Counted from the stretch's first letter, positions 50,721-61,041 are shown. The stretch is DNA of 64,000 nucleotides from Betaproteobacteria bacterium (GCA_013298145.1 JAAFJO010000002.1:434001-498000); one strand, 5' to 3'. Numbers and translations are program-made. The notes: a model not told the origin generated them from the letters alone.

Positions 50721-52950
50721 GTTTGACCTTGCCGTCCGTGTCTACATCGATTGCCACCTTGCCGCCGCCCACGAGTTTGCCGAAAAGGAGTTCGTCGGCG
50801 AGTGCTTTGCGGATCGTGTCTTGGATGAGACGCGCCATTGGGCGCGCGCCCATTTGCGGATCGAATCCATTTTTCGCGAGGTAATCACGCAAGCCTTGCG
50901 AGAACTCGGGATCGACCTTCTTCTCGTGCAATTGAGCTTCGAGTTCGAGCAGGAATTTGTCCACCACGCGCAGGATCACATCATGAGTGAGCGCGCCGAA
51001 ACTGATCGTCGCATCGAGGCGATTCCTGAATTCAGGCGTGAACATTCGCTTGATCGATTCCATCTCATCGCCGGCTTCTTTCTTATTGGTGAAGCCGATG
51101 GTGTTTTTGGTGAGCGTCTCGGCGCCCGCGTTCGTCGTCATGATGATGATGACGTTCCTAAAATCCGCTTTGCGACCGTTGTTATCGGTCAGCGTGCCGT
51201 GATCCATCACTTGCAGGAGCACGTTGTAAATATCCGGATGCGCTTTCTCGATTTCGTCGAGCAAGAGCACGCAATACGGATGCTTGGTGACACCTTCAGT
51301 GAGCTGGCCGCCTTGGTCGTAACCAACGTAACCAGGTGGCGCACCGATCAAACGAGATACCGCATGTCGCTCCATGTATTCGCTCATGTCGAAGCGCAAC
51401 AGCTCAACGCCCAAACAGTACGCCAGCTGGCGCGCCACTTCCGTTTTGCCCACGCCGGTGGGACCTGAGAAGAGGAATGAGCCAATTGGTTTGCGAGGAT
51501 TACCGAGCCCACTGCGTGCCATTTTGATGGCGGCGGCGAGCGCATCAATCGCTTTATCTTGACCGAACACAACGTTCTTCAAATCGCGATCAAGCGTTTT
51601 TAAGCTGTTGCGATCGTCGCTCGAAACATTCTTCGCTGGGATGCGCGCAATTTTTGCGACGATGTCCTCAATCTCCGACTTGCCAATCGTTTTCTTTTGC
51701 TTCGATTTCGGCAGGATGCGCTGCGCTGCGCCTGCCTCATCAATCACATCGATGGCCTTATCGGGCAAATGGCGATCATTGATATGACGTGCGGCGAGTT
51801 CCGCCGCAGCGGTGATCGCGGCTGGCGAATATTTCACGCTGTGATGCGCTTCGAACTTTGTTTTGAGTCCGCGCAGAATTTCAATCGTCTCTGCGACGGT
51901 GGGCTCAGTGACATCGATTTTCTGGAAACGACGTGCGAGCGCGTTGTCTTTCTCAAACACCTGACGGAATTCGGAATAGGTCGTCGCGCCAATGCACTTC
52001 AACCCACCGTTAGCCAGCGCTGGCTTCAACAAATTCGACGCATCGAGTGTGCCACCGCTCGCAGCACCTGCGCCGATGATGGTGTGAATCTCGTCGATGA
52101 ACAAAATGCCGTTTGCTTTTTCGTTCAACTGCTTGAGCACCGCTTTCAGGCGAGCCTCAAAATCGCCGCGGTATTTCGTACCCGCCAGAAGCGCGCCCAT
52201 GTCGAGCGAATACACGACGCAGTTACTCAAAATCTCAGGTACATCGCCGTCAACGATTCGTTTTGCGAGACCCTCGGCGATTGCTGTCTTTCCAACGCCT
52301 GCTTCGCCCACCAGCAAGGGATTATTTTTGCGGCGGCGGCAAAGCACTTGCACCAAGCGCTCAAGCTCGAGCGCGCGACCAATCATCGGATCGATCTTTC
52401 CAGCCTTTGCCTGCGCATTGAGGTTGACAGTAAAGTTATCGAGCGCACCTTGAGGCGCTTCTTCCTTTTCGGCTTGCTCGCCACTGCCGGCTTCTGCTTT
52501 TTCCTGCTTGTCCTTGGGCACTTTACTGATGCCGTGGCTGATGTAATTCACGACGTCGAGGCGAGTGACACCCCGCTGGTTGAGGAAGTAAACGGCGTGT
52601 GAATCTTTTTCGCCAAAAATGGCAACCAACACATTAGCGCCAGTGACCTCTTTTTTCCCGGAGGATTGCACGTGAAGGATCGCGCGCTGGATCACGCGCT
52701 GGAAACCTTGCGTGGGGGTCGTGTCCGCTTCGCTATTTTGTGGCAAGCGTGGCGTGTGTTCATTGATGAAATTTGCGAGCGCGGTCCGCAATTCGTCGAG
52801 ATCGACCGCGCACGCTCGTAGCACCTCTGCCGCGCTCGGGTTGTCGAGCATGGCTAACAGGAGATGTTCTACGGTGATGAACTCATGACGCTTTTGTCGT
52901 GCCTCGACAAAGGCCATATGCAAACTGACTTCCAACTCTTGCGCGATCAT
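50665..52950 (-). CDS. clpA: ATP-dependent Clp protease ATP-binding subunit ClpA
   Basis: A 761-residue AAA+ unfoldase that feeds proteins, especially ClpS-delivered N-degron substrates, into ClpP. The double Clp-N repeat occupies about 1-145, followed by a Glu/Lys-rich linker (145-170). The first AAA+ domain has Walker A GEAGVGKT (215-222), and the second has GPTGVGKT (496-503). The ClpP-contacting loop has IGF in the stretch NTIGFTNKKE (about 610). Its length matches E. coli ClpA. It lies downstream of clpS on the same strand, with a gap of about 130 bp, the standard arrangement. clpP is not in the window. Confidence 0.96.
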   Translation of the reverse strand: MIAQELEVSLHMAFVEARQKRHEFITVEHLLLAMLDNPSAAEVLRACAVDLDELRTALANFINEHTPRLPQNSEADTTPTQGFQRVIQRAILHVQSSGKKEVTGANVLVAIFGEKDSHAVYFLNQRGVTRLDVVNYISHGISKVPKDKQEKAEAGSGEQAEKEEAPQGALDNFTVNLNAQAKAGKIDPMIGRALELERLVQVLCRRRKNNPLLVGEAGVGKTAIAEGLAKRIVDGDVPEILSNCVVYSLDMGALLAGTKYRGDFEARLKAVLKQLNEKANGILFIDEIHTIIGAGAASGGTLDASNLLKPALANGGLKCIGATTYSEFRQVFEKDNALARRFQKIDVTEPTVAETIEILRGLKTKFEAHHSVKYSPAAITAAAELAARHINDRHLPDKAIDVIDEAGAAQRILPKSKQKKTIGKSEIEDIVAKIARIPAKNVSSDDRNSLKTLDRDLKNVVFGQDKAIDALAAAIKMARSGLGNPRKPIGSFLFSGPTGVGKTEVARQLAYCLGVELLRFDMSEYMERHAVSRLIGAPPGYVGYDQGGQLTEGVTKHPYCVLLLDEIEKAHPDIYNVLLQVMDHGTLTDNNGRKADFRNVIIIMTTNAGAETLTKNTIGFTNKKEAGDEMESIKRMFTPEFRNRLDATISFGALTHDVILRVVDKFLLELEAQLHEKKVDPEFSQGLRDYLAKNGFDPQMGARPMARLIQDTIRKALADELLFGKLVGGGKVAIDVDTDGKVKLAFPENDTPQEPAETATA

Positions 52951-53080
52951 CTTTCAACTACCTTCTTTGCGGCACTGTCCTTCTGCGTGCGGGACCTGTC
53001 TGTGCTCGCGTTTGTCACCGTCATGCGAAATAGCATGGTTGGATGACTGGCCTCTCTGTCATTTTGTCTGTAACCGGAGT

Positions 53081-53428
53081 TCAGTTAGGCTCCATCGTAC
53101 ACTGAAGCGGATGCTGGTGCTCTAGGGCAATTTCAATGACTTGCTGAACTTTGGTGTCAGCAATTTCTTTGGTGAAGACGCCGCAAGTGCCCATTCCAGT
53201 CCGATGAACTTGCAGCATCACCTGCGTAGCCTGTTCGCGCGTCATGGTGAATACCAATTGCAGAACGCCCACAACGAAATCCATCGGCGTGTAATCGTCG
53301 TTCAGCAGAAGCACCCGATACATCGGCGGGGGCTTGGTGGAAACGCGATCCGCAACTACGACTGAATCGTCTTCGATTCCAGGTGGAGCGGCTGGTGCTG
53401 GGGGATTAGGTGACGACGTGTTAGCCAT
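53081..53428 (-). CDS. clpS: Clp protease adaptor ClpS
   Basis: A 115-residue adaptor that binds N-degron substrates and hands them to ClpA. The family core [23 protein letters not shown] (about 34-56) and [18 protein letters not shown] are present, with the M-D-F and H residues of the N-degron pocket visible. The flexible N-terminal tail (1-33) is Pro/Ser-rich. The start at 53428 gives the usual length; a longer extension upstream is not family-like. It is upstream of clpA in the same direction and divergent from the cold-shock gene. Confidence 0.92.
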   Translation of the reverse strand: MANTSSPNPPAPAAPPGIEDDSVVVADRVSTKPPPMYRVLLLNDDYTPMDFVVGVLQLVFTMTREQATQVMLQVHRTGMGTCGVFTKEIADTKVQQVIEIALEHQHPLQCTMEPN

Positions 53429-53822
53429 AAAACAAAATAACAAGGCTTTAGTGAATGTCGACGCGGTTTCAGTTATTTCAAGAGAAACGATGAACAAGTC
53501 TCTAAATTTCAACGGATAGTCCAGCGAGTTTCGCCGATTTCCCTGAGCATACGACATGCCAGCAGGCGACTTGAACGGTACAACCGCTTTCTCGTCGAAA
53601 CGTTGCAGCAATGAGGCACAGCGACCGACGACGCAAAAAAGCGATTTTGAAACGCTTGACGTTGAAAGCCAAGAGGCTGTACAAATCTCATTCGAAGCGC
53701 AGAATCGCTTCGACAAGAAGTAATGTTGCCGACACTGACTCGCTCCATCAAAAACGGAGTTACCTTGTGGTTAATGAGTGAATTCGGCAATGCGCGGCAA
53801 AGAAGTTGGGAGATATCAAGAT
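53429..53822. promoter_or_regulatory. Divergent control region with cold-shock leader hairpin
   Basis: A 394-bp region between clpS and the cold-shock gene. It includes the perfect hairpin CGAAGCG (53693-53699), CAGAAT, CGCTTCG (53706-53712), about 110 bp before the cold-shock start. Cold-shock mRNAs often have long structured leaders, so this part may be a thermosensitive 5' UTR. No gene is supported here. Confidence 0.4.
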
Positions 53823-54035
53823 ATGACAACGGGAACAGTGAAGTGGTTTAACGACGCGAAGGGCTTTGGCTTTATTAAGCCCGATGACGGTACGGATGAC
53901 GTATTCGCGCACTTCTCGGCCATTCAGATGGATGGTTTTCGGTCGCTAAAAGAGGGGCAACGCGTTCAGTTCGAAGTCATTGCGGGGCCGAAGGGCAAGC
54001 AGGCTTCAAACATTCAGTCTGACGCGGCGAACTAG
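53823..54035 (+). CDS. Cold-shock domain protein (CspA family)
   Basis: A 70-residue single cold-shock domain that binds single-stranded RNA and DNA. RNP1 is KGFGFIKP (13-20) and RNP2 VFAHFSAI (27-34). The usual [11 protein letters not shown] start is obtained from the ATG at 53823; an upstream in-frame ATG at 53778 would add a non-family extension. GGGAG upstream of the ATG is compatible with initiation. It lies head to head with clpS and is followed by NADP-icd, the arrangement seen in many betaproteobacteria. Confidence 0.93.
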   Translation: MTTGTVKWFNDAKGFGFIKPDDGTDDVFAHFSAIQMDGFRSLKEGQRVQFEVIAGPKGKQASNIQSDAAN

Positions 54036-54257
54036 TTTTAATCGCGTGAGTGTCGAGCCAGCGGTTCGACGCGACTGACCCAACTTACTCAATATCGGCT
54101 TCCTAGAGCGGGCGCTCTAGGAGGCTTTTGGCTTTGCTATGATCGCTGGCGATCCCGGTTCGACCGGACGCTTGAGCGAGGGAGTTGCCTAGACATGCGG
54201 GCATCCCGTTTGTCATTGCGCCCGGTGCTTTTTTGTTCACCCACGATTAAGTCCATC

Positions 54258-55472
54258 ATGAGCAAGATTACGGTAAAGAGCCCCGTTGTTGAAATGGACG
54301 GGGACGAGATGACGCGCGTCATTTGGCAGCAGATTCGCGAAAAGCTGATCCTTCCGTACCTGAACATTGATCTGAAGTATTTCGACCTCGGGATCGAAAG
54401 TCGTGACAAAACAGCCGACAAGGTCACTTTCGATTCGGCCAACGCCACGAAGGAATATGGAGTCGCCGTTAAGTGCGCCACGATTACTCACGACGAGTCG
54501 CGAGTGAAGGAGTTCGGGTCGCCAAAAATGCTGCCGTCGCCCAATGGCACGATTCGCAACATCCTCGACGGCACGATCTTCCGCGAGCCGATTATTTGCC
54601 GCAACGTGCCACGTATCGTAGGTCACTGGGATAAACCGGTGGTCGTAGCTCGCCACGGTTTCGGCGACCAATACAAGGCATCCGAGATTAAGTTTGATGG
54701 TCCGGGCACGGTAAAGCTCGTGTTCGAGCCCGAGGGCGGCGGTGAGCCGGTTGTGAAAGAGGTTTACAAGGCTCCGGGTGCCGGTGTCACGATGGGGATG
54801 TACAACCAAGATAAGTCGATCATCGGCTTCGCGCGCGCCTGCTTCAACTATGGCCTTGAGCGCAACTACTCGGTGTATTTGTCTACCAAAAACACGATTT
54901 TGAAAATCTATGATGGCCGCTTCAAGAACCTTTTTCAGGAGGTCTTCGATAGCGAATTCAAATCAAAATTCGACGCCAAAGGTCTCGCTTACGAGCATCG
55001 CCTGATCGATGACATGGTGGCATCGAACTTGAAGTGGAGCGGCGGCTACTTGTGGGCCTGCAAAAACTATGATGGCGATGTGCAATCCGACACCGTTGCG
55101 CAGGGCTATGGCTCGCTTGGGTTAATGACTTCGGTACTCATGTCGCCGGACGGCAAAACGGTTGAAGCTGAAGCCGCGCATGGCACGGTAACGCGTCATT
55201 TTCGCCAGTGGCAGCAGGGTAGAGAGACCTCGACCAATCCGATCGCTTCGATTTACGCCTGGACCCGCGGCCTCTATTTCCGCGGAAAAATGGATGGAAC
55301 GCCAGAAGTTCAGAACTTCGCTAACGCGCTCGAAAGGGTGTGCGTGGATGTCGTTGAGGCGGGTTTAATGACCAAGGACCTTGCAATCCTCATCGACGCA
55401 AACCACAAATACCTCAACACCCAAGCTTTCCTTGATGCAATCGATGCAGAGCTCAAACGGCGCATGAGCTAA
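54258..55472 (+). CDS. icd: NADP-dependent isocitrate dehydrogenase (dimeric, eukaryote-like type)
   Basis: A 404-residue isocitrate dehydrogenase of the subfamily-II dimeric type shared with mitochondria and many proteobacteria. Landmarks are [14 protein letters not shown] (N-terminus), the substrate serine region [38 protein letters not shown], and the NADP-binding end [18 protein letters not shown]. It produces NADPH and 2-oxoglutarate in the TCA cycle. The ATG at 54258 follows TCCATC with no strong ribosome-binding site; the family start MSKI fixes it. A strong terminator follows. It is unrelated in fold subclass to the other two isocitrate dehydrogenases in the window. Confidence 0.95.
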   Translation: MSKITVKSPVVEMDGDEMTRVIWQQIREKLILPYLNIDLKYFDLGIESRDKTADKVTFDSANATKEYGVAVKCATITHDESRVKEFGSPKMLPSPNGTIRNILDGTIFREPIICRNVPRIVGHWDKPVVVARHGFGDQYKASEIKFDGPGTVKLVFEPEGGGEPVVKEVYKAPGAGVTMGMYNQDKSIIGFARACFNYGLERNYSVYLSTKNTILKIYDGRFKNLFQEVFDSEFKSKFDAKGLAYEHRLIDDMVASNLKWSGGYLWACKNYDGDVQSDTVAQGYGSLGLMTSVLMSPDGKTVEAEAAHGTVTRHFRQWQQGRETSTNPIASIYAWTRGLYFRGKMDGTPEVQNFANALERVCVDVVEAGLMTKDLAILIDANHKYLNTQAFLDAIDAELKRRMS

Positions 55473-55489
55473 CCGAAGGGTACTTCTGG

Positions 55490-55516
55490 AAAAGGCTCAC
55501 TTAGGTGGGCTTTTTT
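55490..55516 (+). terminator. Intrinsic terminator after icd
   Basis: AAAAGGCTCAC (55490-55500), TTAG loop, GTGGGCTTTTTT from 55505 on. It lies 18 bp after the icd stop codon. Confidence 0.88.
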
Positions 55517-55520
55517 ATTT

Positions 55521-56322
55521 GACTTTCAAGCGGTTGTTCAGCATTCAACGGGGCAACACCCGCGTTAGTGTAGATATTGATAACGCAACTATTGACGCGT
55601 TAGTCCCAGTTGAGGAGTCGAAAGCGCGGGAAAGTTGATTGTGAATCGAGAGCGCTGACGCCGTCACGCAATGCCTAGGCTTGCCCTGATTTGCGCATTT
55701 TCGGCATTGACGCGACAGCTCGTAGCGGTTTCACTTGCGTGGTCGGCGCGATAACTAAATCAATGCGCGCTGCAACCGGAGGTGTGTCGTTGTGAAATAC
55801 CGAGAATGTCTCGCACATTTATACGTGCGTCTAGAAGCTTTTCTGGGTCGAGCTGTACGCTGGAATAAGGGTCGTCCGTGCGACCGTATTCTGATGAGTC
55901 TTTCGCGCTGGGTGAGATTTAACACGCGATTGAAACCGTTGCGCGATGTGCCGTATCGAGTGCTCGAATCGTGCCTTTGCCTGATCGATCCCGATTGCTG
56001 GTTTCGCATGAACCGTTGCGTAGTCGTCGCGCGACGGCCCAGTGTGCCGCGCTCGCGGATTCGCGCGTCGAGGCGTGCGCCGCGCGACACGTGGGGCTCG
56101 AGCACCCTGTTGGGTGCGCGAGCTGTAACGCCGACGCTCGCAAGCGCACGACGACGAATGCTACGAATGAACTCATTGCGCGTTTAGCGCCCGACGTAGC
56201 GCATGCAAGGCTCAGTCCCGGTAACGTTGCTCGCCATTGAAACTGGAGTTCGCCGAAGAAAACGAGAAGGTAGTCGGCAAGCGTGTGAATTACAGGGACT
56301 GCCTGCGGCGAGGTGAGTTGGC
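55521..56322. other. 800-bp region without a recognised gene
   Basis: Nothing family-like is seen between the icd terminator and the sterol-desaturase-like gene. Two overlapping Arg-rich open frames exist on opposite strands (55792-56187 plus and 55919-56335 minus), but neither resembles a known protein. Known structural RNAs (RNase P, tmRNA, 6S) were looked for by eye and not recognised. It may be a decayed gene, an RNA gene or a lineage-specific ORF. Confidence 0.45.
55792..56187 (+). CDS. Doubtful ORF, Arg-rich hypothetical
   Basis: A 131-codon frame from a GTG start with GGAGG nine bases upstream, which is the only argument in favour. The first 80 residues have a plausible composition (Trp, Tyr, Leu, Cys); the rest is Arg/Ser-rich and looks like frame shadow. 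No domain is recognised, and the minus-strand frame through the same DNA is equally long. Confidence 0.22.
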   Translation: MKYRECLAHLYVRLEAFLGRAVRWNKGRPCDRILMSLSRWVRFNTRLKPLRDVPYRVLESCLCLIDPDCWFRMNRCVVVARRPSVPRSRIRASRRAPRDTWGSSTLLGARAVTPTLASARRRMLRMNSLRV

Positions 56323-57444
56323 CTACCCGCGCCAAGTAAATGGAAACTTCAGCTGCGCAATGAAACGGCTAGGTACGTAGTCACCAAGCACGCCATATTT
56401 CTCGGGCCAAATTCGTGCGCTGTTTGCGGCAGTACCAAAGAGATAGTCTAAAAACGAGAAGTGCGCCGCGTAGTTGGTATCGAGCGCTTCTTGGTCTTGG
56501 CTGTGATGCCAATGATGAAAGTTTGGCGTCACGATCAGGTAGCGTAACGGCCCCAAGCGCACGTTGAAATTGCAGTGATTAAACACCGCTTGAAACCCGA
56601 CCACGACGATGTAGGCGTCGATCACCTCTTTGCTAAATCCGAGAACAAAGATGGGCGCGAGCACGAGCGTGCGCGTGGCGACGATTTCCACGACATGCTG
56701 CCGCGAGCCCGCCATCCAGTCCATGTGCTTTGTGCTGTGATGCACGGCATGAAAGCGCCAGAGCCATGTCTCGTGATACGCGCGGTGCGTCCAATATTGC
56801 ACCAAGTCTGCCACTAAGATGATGAGCAACAACTCCGCGATAAATGGCAAACCTTGAATCCAGGCCTGGACATCGTTTTTCACGGCCCAGCCGAAGCCCT
56901 TGTGCACCATCAAATTCACCGCCAAGAGCACAAAGCCCACCAGCAAGTGGTTCACGATAAAGTGGTAGAAGTCCGTCTGCCATTCGGGGCGAAATATGGG
57001 CTGGTCTTTTTTATGCGGGAAGAGCTTTTCGATGAAGATGAAGATCAACGCCGAACCCAATAGATCAAGGATGAACCAATCGAGCCCGATGTAGGGCGTG
57101 CCGTCAGGGAAGTCATTGACCGGCACTTTATGGCCGCCCAGAAACGCGGTGAGCGCAACCAGCGCAAACGCGAATGCGCTCAGCCATCTCGCTCGGTTGA
57201 AGAGGATGTTGACCAAACTCAGCCCGCCAGCGACGACCAAGGCGCCGAACATCACTTTGCGCAATACATCGACGTCGTAGCTTTTCCGCAATTGCGGTGT
57301 CGTCAGGTATTCCGGGAAGTGAAATGCGAGAACGCCCAGAAAACAAAGAATCGCGAGCGACAGCGCGATGATGCCGGTGATCAAGCCATGGCCGGGGCGC
57401 AGCTCGCCGTGGCCTTCGGTGAGTTTGTTGAGCTTTTCTAGCAT
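56323..57444 (-). CDS. Sterol desaturase/fatty acid hydroxylase-family membrane protein
   Basis: A 373-residue integral membrane di-iron oxygenase. The histidine boxes are H220RAYH224, H232AVHH236 and HHWHH (310-314), with a further N289-H290 between. About seven hydrophobic segments; the N-terminal 140 residues form an extra membrane section upstream of the catalytic core, which is longer than in minimal family members. It probably hydroxylates or desaturates a lipid or hopanoid-like molecule; the substrate is unknown. The start ATG at 57444 follows a weak AAGCGAGCG. It is downstream of the monomeric isocitrate dehydrogenase on the same strand, with a gap of 108 bp. Confidence 0.88.
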   Translation of the reverse strand: MLEKLNKLTEGHGELRPGHGLITGIIALSLAILCFLGVLAFHFPEYLTTPQLRKSYDVDVLRKVMFGALVVAGGLSLVNILFNRARWLSAFAFALVALTAFLGGHKVPVNDFPDGTPYIGLDWFILDLLGSALIFIFIEKLFPHKKDQPIFRPEWQTDFYHFIVNHLLVGFVLLAVNLMVHKGFGWAVKNDVQAWIQGLPFIAELLLIILVADLVQYWTHRAYHETWLWRFHAVHHSTKHMDWMAGSRQHVVEIVATRTLVLAPIFVLGFSKEVIDAYIVVVGFQAVFNHCNFNVRLGPLRYLIVTPNFHHWHHSQDQEALDTNYAAHFSFLDYLFGTAANSARIWPEKYGVLGDYVPSRFIAQLKFPFTWRG

Positions 57445-57552
57445 CGCTCGCTTTCGTCGGTTCGAATCACGCCAAGCAGACGCTGGCGAGCCCGCAAAAC
57501 CGCGCGCTCAGCATTTCTACCGAGCGCGCACTCACATAGGACTACGCAATCA

Positions 57553-59781
57553 TCAAACTGCGACGAGCGCATTGAGCGTTTTGCTCGGGCGCATCACCGC
57601 AGCTACTTTCGCGCGATCAAGCATGTAGTAGCCACCGATGTCAGCAGGCTTGCCTTGCACGGCGAGGAGCTCGGCGACAATCGTTTGCTCGTTATCGAGG
57701 AGCGACTTTGCAATGGGCGCAAAGTGGGCTGCCAATGCCGTGTCATCCGTTTGCGCGGCGAGCGCCTGGGCCCAATAGAGCGCGAGGTAGAACTGGCTGC
57801 CCCGATTGTCGAGTTCGCCCGTTTTTGGCGACGGGGATTTGCGGTTATCGAGCAGCTTTCCGGTAGCAATATCGAGCGTCGTCGCAAGAATTTTGGCTTG
57901 CTTGTTGCCAGTTTTGATGCCCAAATCTTCCAAGCTGACCGCTAACGCTAGGAATTCACCGAGCGAATCCCAACGCAAGTGGTTTTCTTCGACCAACTGC
58001 TGCACATGCTTCGGCGCAGAGCCGCCCGCACCTGTCTCATACATGCCGCCGCCCGCCATCAGCGGCACGATCGAAAGCATCTTCGCGCTCGTGCCAAGCT
58101 CCATGATTGGGAAAAGGTCGGTCAGGTAGTCGCGCAGAATGTTTCCAGTGACCGAGATGGTGTCGAGGCCACGAATGATTCGCTCCAGCGAGTAGCGCAT
58201 CGCGCGCACCTGCGACATGATTTGGATGTCGAGGCCAGTCGTGTCGTGATCCTTGAGGTAGAGCTTTACCTTTTTGATCACCTCCGCTTCGTGCGGACGG
58301 TACGCATCCAACCAAAACACTGCGGGTGTAGCCGACTGTCTCGCGCGGGTCACGGCCAGTTTTACCCAATCTCGAATCGGCGCGTCTTTGACCTGACACA
58401 TCCGCCAGATGTCGCCTTGCTCCACGTTTTGCGTGAGAAGCACTTCACCGGTGGCGAGATCGGTCACATTCGCGATACCGTCTTCAGTAATCTCGAAGGT
58501 TTTGTCGTGCGAGCCGTATTCCTCAGCTTGTTGCGCCATCAGGCCAACGTTTGGCACGGAGCCCATCGTTTTCGGATCGAAGTTGCCATGCCATTTGCAG
58601 AAGTTGATGATCTCTTGGTAGATGCGCGCAAAGGTCGATTCGGGCATCACGGCCTTCACGTCTTTGAGGCGGCCATCGGCACCATACATCTTGCCACCGG
58701 CGCGGATCATCGCAGGCATCGATGCATCAACGATGACGTCGTTCGGCGAATGGAAATTGGTGATGCCTTTTGCGGAGTCGACCATCGCGAGTTCTGGGCG
58801 ATGCTCTAAGCACGCATGCATGTCGCGCTTGATTTCCTCTTGTTTGCTTGCAGGGAGGCTCGTGATTTTGTTGTAGAGATCAACCAAGCCGTTGTTCACA
58901 TTCACGCCAAGCTCGTCAAAGAGTTTGCCGTGTTTTGCGAACGCATCTTTGTAGAAAATCTTCACGCAGTGGCCGAACACGATGGGGTGAGACACCTTCA
59001 TCATCGTCGCTTTCACGTGTAACGAGAACATCACGCCATATTTGCGCGCATCTTCGATTTCTTTCTCATAGAACGCGCAGAGGGCCTTCTTGCTCATGAA
59101 CATGCTGTCGATGATCTCGCCGTTTTGCAGCGAGACCTTCGGTTTCAAAACGAGCGTTTTGCCGCTCTTGGTGATGAGCTCCATCTTCACATCGCGGGGG
59201 CGATCCAGCGTCATCGACTTTTCGCCATGATAGAAATCGCCGTCATGCATGTGCGATACGTGCGTACGCGATGCGGGCGCCCATTCGCCCATGCTGTGCG
59301 GATTCTTGCGGGCGTATTCCTTCACTGCTTTCGGCGCGCGGCGATCCGAATTGCCTTCGCGAAGCACCGGATTCACTGAGCTGCCGATGCACTTGGCATA
59401 GCGCGCCTTGATCGCTTTGTCTTCGTCTGTTTTTGGATCTTCCGGATAGTCGGGTAGTTTGTAGCCCTTGCCCTGCAGTTCTTTGATACAGGCCTTGAGC
59501 TGAGCGACTGTAGCGCTGATATTCGGGAGTTTGATGATGTTGGCGTCGGCTTGCAGCGTTTTTTTGCCCAACTCAGAGAGGGTGTCGGGCACGCGCTGCT
59601 CTGGTGGCAACACATCTGAAAAAGCACCCAACACCCGATGCGCCACCGAGATATCGGCCGATTCAACGTTGATCCCCGCTGGCTTGGCGAACGATTGAAT
59701 GATTGGCAAAAACGCGTGGGTTGCGAGAAGGGGGGCCTCGTCGGTCAAGGTGTAAGTGATCGTGGGCTGCTGGGTGCTCAT
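57553..59781 (-). CDS. Monomeric NADP-dependent isocitrate dehydrogenase
   Basis: A 742-residue monomeric isocitrate dehydrogenase, normal length for the family. Characteristic stretches include [10 protein letters not shown] near the start, [18 protein letters not shown] (about 133-150), the substrate/metal region [16 protein letters not shown], and the NADP-binding part [14 protein letters not shown] near residues 570-585. It produces NADPH independently of the dimeric Icd. The start is at the ATG at 59781, since the extra upstream codons are not family-like. Upstream is an unassigned 400-bp region. Having it together with two other classes of the same enzyme is unusual. Confidence 0.95.
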   Translation of the reverse strand: MSTQQPTITYTLTDEAPLLATHAFLPIIQSFAKPAGINVESADISVAHRVLGAFSDVLPPEQRVPDTLSELGKKTLQADANIIKLPNISATVAQLKACIKELQGKGYKLPDYPEDPKTDEDKAIKARYAKCIGSSVNPVLREGNSDRRAPKAVKEYARKNPHSMGEWAPASRTHVSHMHDGDFYHGEKSMTLDRPRDVKMELITKSGKTLVLKPKVSLQNGEIIDSMFMSKKALCAFYEKEIEDARKYGVMFSLHVKATMMKVSHPIVFGHCVKIFYKDAFAKHGKLFDELGVNVNNGLVDLYNKITSLPASKQEEIKRDMHACLEHRPELAMVDSAKGITNFHSPNDVIVDASMPAMIRAGGKMYGADGRLKDVKAVMPESTFARIYQEIINFCKWHGNFDPKTMGSVPNVGLMAQQAEEYGSHDKTFEITEDGIANVTDLATGEVLLTQNVEQGDIWRMCQVKDAPIRDWVKLAVTRARQSATPAVFWLDAYRPHEAEVIKKVKLYLKDHDTTGLDIQIMSQVRAMRYSLERIIRGLDTISVTGNILRDYLTDLFPIMELGTSAKMLSIVPLMAGGGMYETGAGGSAPKHVQQLVEENHLRWDSLGEFLALAVSLEDLGIKTGNKQAKILATTLDIATGKLLDNRKSPSPKTGELDNRGSQFYLALYWAQALAAQTDDTALAAHFAPIAKSLLDNEQTIVAELLAVQGKPADIGGYYMLDRAKVAAVMRPSKTLNALVAV

Positions 59782-59823
59782 GTCGAGAAAATCCTGTCGG
59801 AAAAAAGACCATGACCGCGCCAA

Positions 59824-60179
59824 AAGTAGCGAGCGCGCGTCGTTTGAATTGCGAATACGTAATTTTGCCTGTAATCAATTTGAAACGGGCGTCTCATGGG
59901 AGCGCCTCGGTCCCGAAGTGGCGAAAACTCTGCCTTCGCCAGAGCCCGGCGCGGCGATCTGCCGCGCTAAATGCGTTATCCCGACGCTTCAAATCGTTGA
60001 AGTCCGTCAGTTTGCGGCGACCGCGATTCAGTCGGGGCACTCGGTGCGCACGAGTGAAACGTGCGTTTGGCCTTTGCAAAAAGCGCCAGCGCAGGCAGCG
60101 CCTCATTCTGCGAGGGTGCCGCGCGCTTCCGAATCCTAGGAATACTCATTAGCGTGTCAGCTAAGAGTAAGCGACTTTC
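59824..60179. other. Intergenic region, nothing recognised
   Basis: About 355 bp between the leader of the monomeric isocitrate dehydrogenase gene and the 3' end of ppk2. The open frames in it are Arg-rich shadows without ribosome-binding sites. No clear terminator, repeat or RNA gene was seen. Confidence 0.45.
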
Positions 60180-61004
60180 TCATTCCACCAGCAAACCAGC
60201 GAACGCTGGATTGGGCTTCGGTGCTTTCAGTTTCATCCCCTTCAATATGCTCACCAGAAGCTGAGCAATCATCAAATTGCGATGCAATTTGTCGTTCGCA
60301 GGGATCACGTACCAGGGCGCAAATTTTGTCGACGTGGCTGAGAGCGCCTTTTCATAGGCCTTTTGATACAGCGCCCATTGTTTGCGCACCTCCAAATCGC
60401 CCAAGCTAAATTTCCAATGCTTGCTCGGATCATCGATACGCGCTTGTAGCCTTTGCTTCTGCTCATCCGCGCTGATATGCAACATGCATTTCAACAGTAC
60501 CGTGCCCGAATCCACCAGCAAGCGCTCGAAATTCGTAATGTGTTCGTAGCGCGCGGCCGTTTGGTCTTTATCGATCCACTTGTTCACCACTGGCACCAAC
60601 ACATCTTCATAGTGGCTGCGGTTCCACACCATCAGCTCACCCGCGCGCGGCACCACGGCATGACAGCGCCACAAAAAATCCCGCGCTTTCTCCTCCTCGG
60701 TCGGCGCTTTGAAGCTCGCCACGCGCACGCCCAGTGGCGACGTGCGCCCAAACACCCAACGCACCGTGCCATCCTTCCCGCTCGTATCCATACCTTGCAA
60801 CACGAGCAACACTTTGCGCGAACCATTCGCATGTAGCAAATCCTGCAACTCGTCTAACGCAGATGCGAGCGCATCCAGCTTGGCGCGCTGATCCGCTTCA
60901 TCGCCTTTCGCAAACGGCCTCGATTCCGGATCGAAGTCCGTTAGCGAGAACTTCCCGTTGATGCGGAATTTTTTGAAGGCGTCATCCGGTTTACTTTTGC
61001 TCAT
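60180..61004 (-). CDS. ppk2: Polyphosphate kinase 2 family protein
   Basis: A 274-residue PPK2-domain kinase that transfers phosphate between polyphosphate and nucleotides. Walker A-like LQGMDTSGKDGT (about 69-80), the lid motif with WRCHAVVPRAGELMVWNRSHYEDVLV and the basic C-terminal part KLHRNLMIAQLLVSI match the short single-domain PPK2s. Class (I for GTP/GDP, II for AMP, III for both) cannot be told with confidence, though the RNA-like DEAD insertion is absent. Divergent from the toxin-antitoxin pair. Cytoplasmic. Confidence 0.9.
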   Translation of the reverse strand: MSKSKPDDAFKKFRINGKFSLTDFDPESRPFAKGDEADQRAKLDALASALDELQDLLHANGSRKVLLVLQGMDTSGKDGTVRWVFGRTSPLGVRVASFKAPTEEEKARDFLWRCHAVVPRAGELMVWNRSHYEDVLVPVVNKWIDKDQTAARYEHITNFERLLVDSGTVLLKCMLHISADEQKQRLQARIDDPSKHWKFSLGDLEVRKQWALYQKAYEKALSATSTKFAPWYVIPANDKLHRNLMIAQLLVSILKGMKLKAPKPNPAFAGLLVE

Positions 61005-61024
61005 TGACGTGGTTCCACTAAAAT

Positions 61025-61041
61025 GTAGTGATAAGCACTAC
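61025..61041. promoter_or_regulatory. Operator-like palindrome of the toxin-antitoxin operon
   Basis: GTAGTG (61025-61030), ATAAG, CACTAC (61036-61041): perfect 6-bp arms just upstream of the antitoxin start (61059). Antitoxin-toxin complexes typically bind such a palindrome to repress their own operon. Confidence 0.55.

Noticed and set aside
51697..52602. 301-codon plus-strand open frame opposite clpA
   Set aside because: Antisense shadow of a well-supported gene, no ribosome-binding site, unnatural composition.
55521..56322. Possible RNase P RNA, tmRNA or 6S RNA in the gene-free stretch
   Set aside because: None of the hallmark conserved segments of these RNAs was found on either strand.
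57979..58809. 276-codon plus-strand open frame opposite the monomeric isocitrate dehydrogenase
   Set aside because: Antisense shadow; His/Arg-rich and not protein-like.
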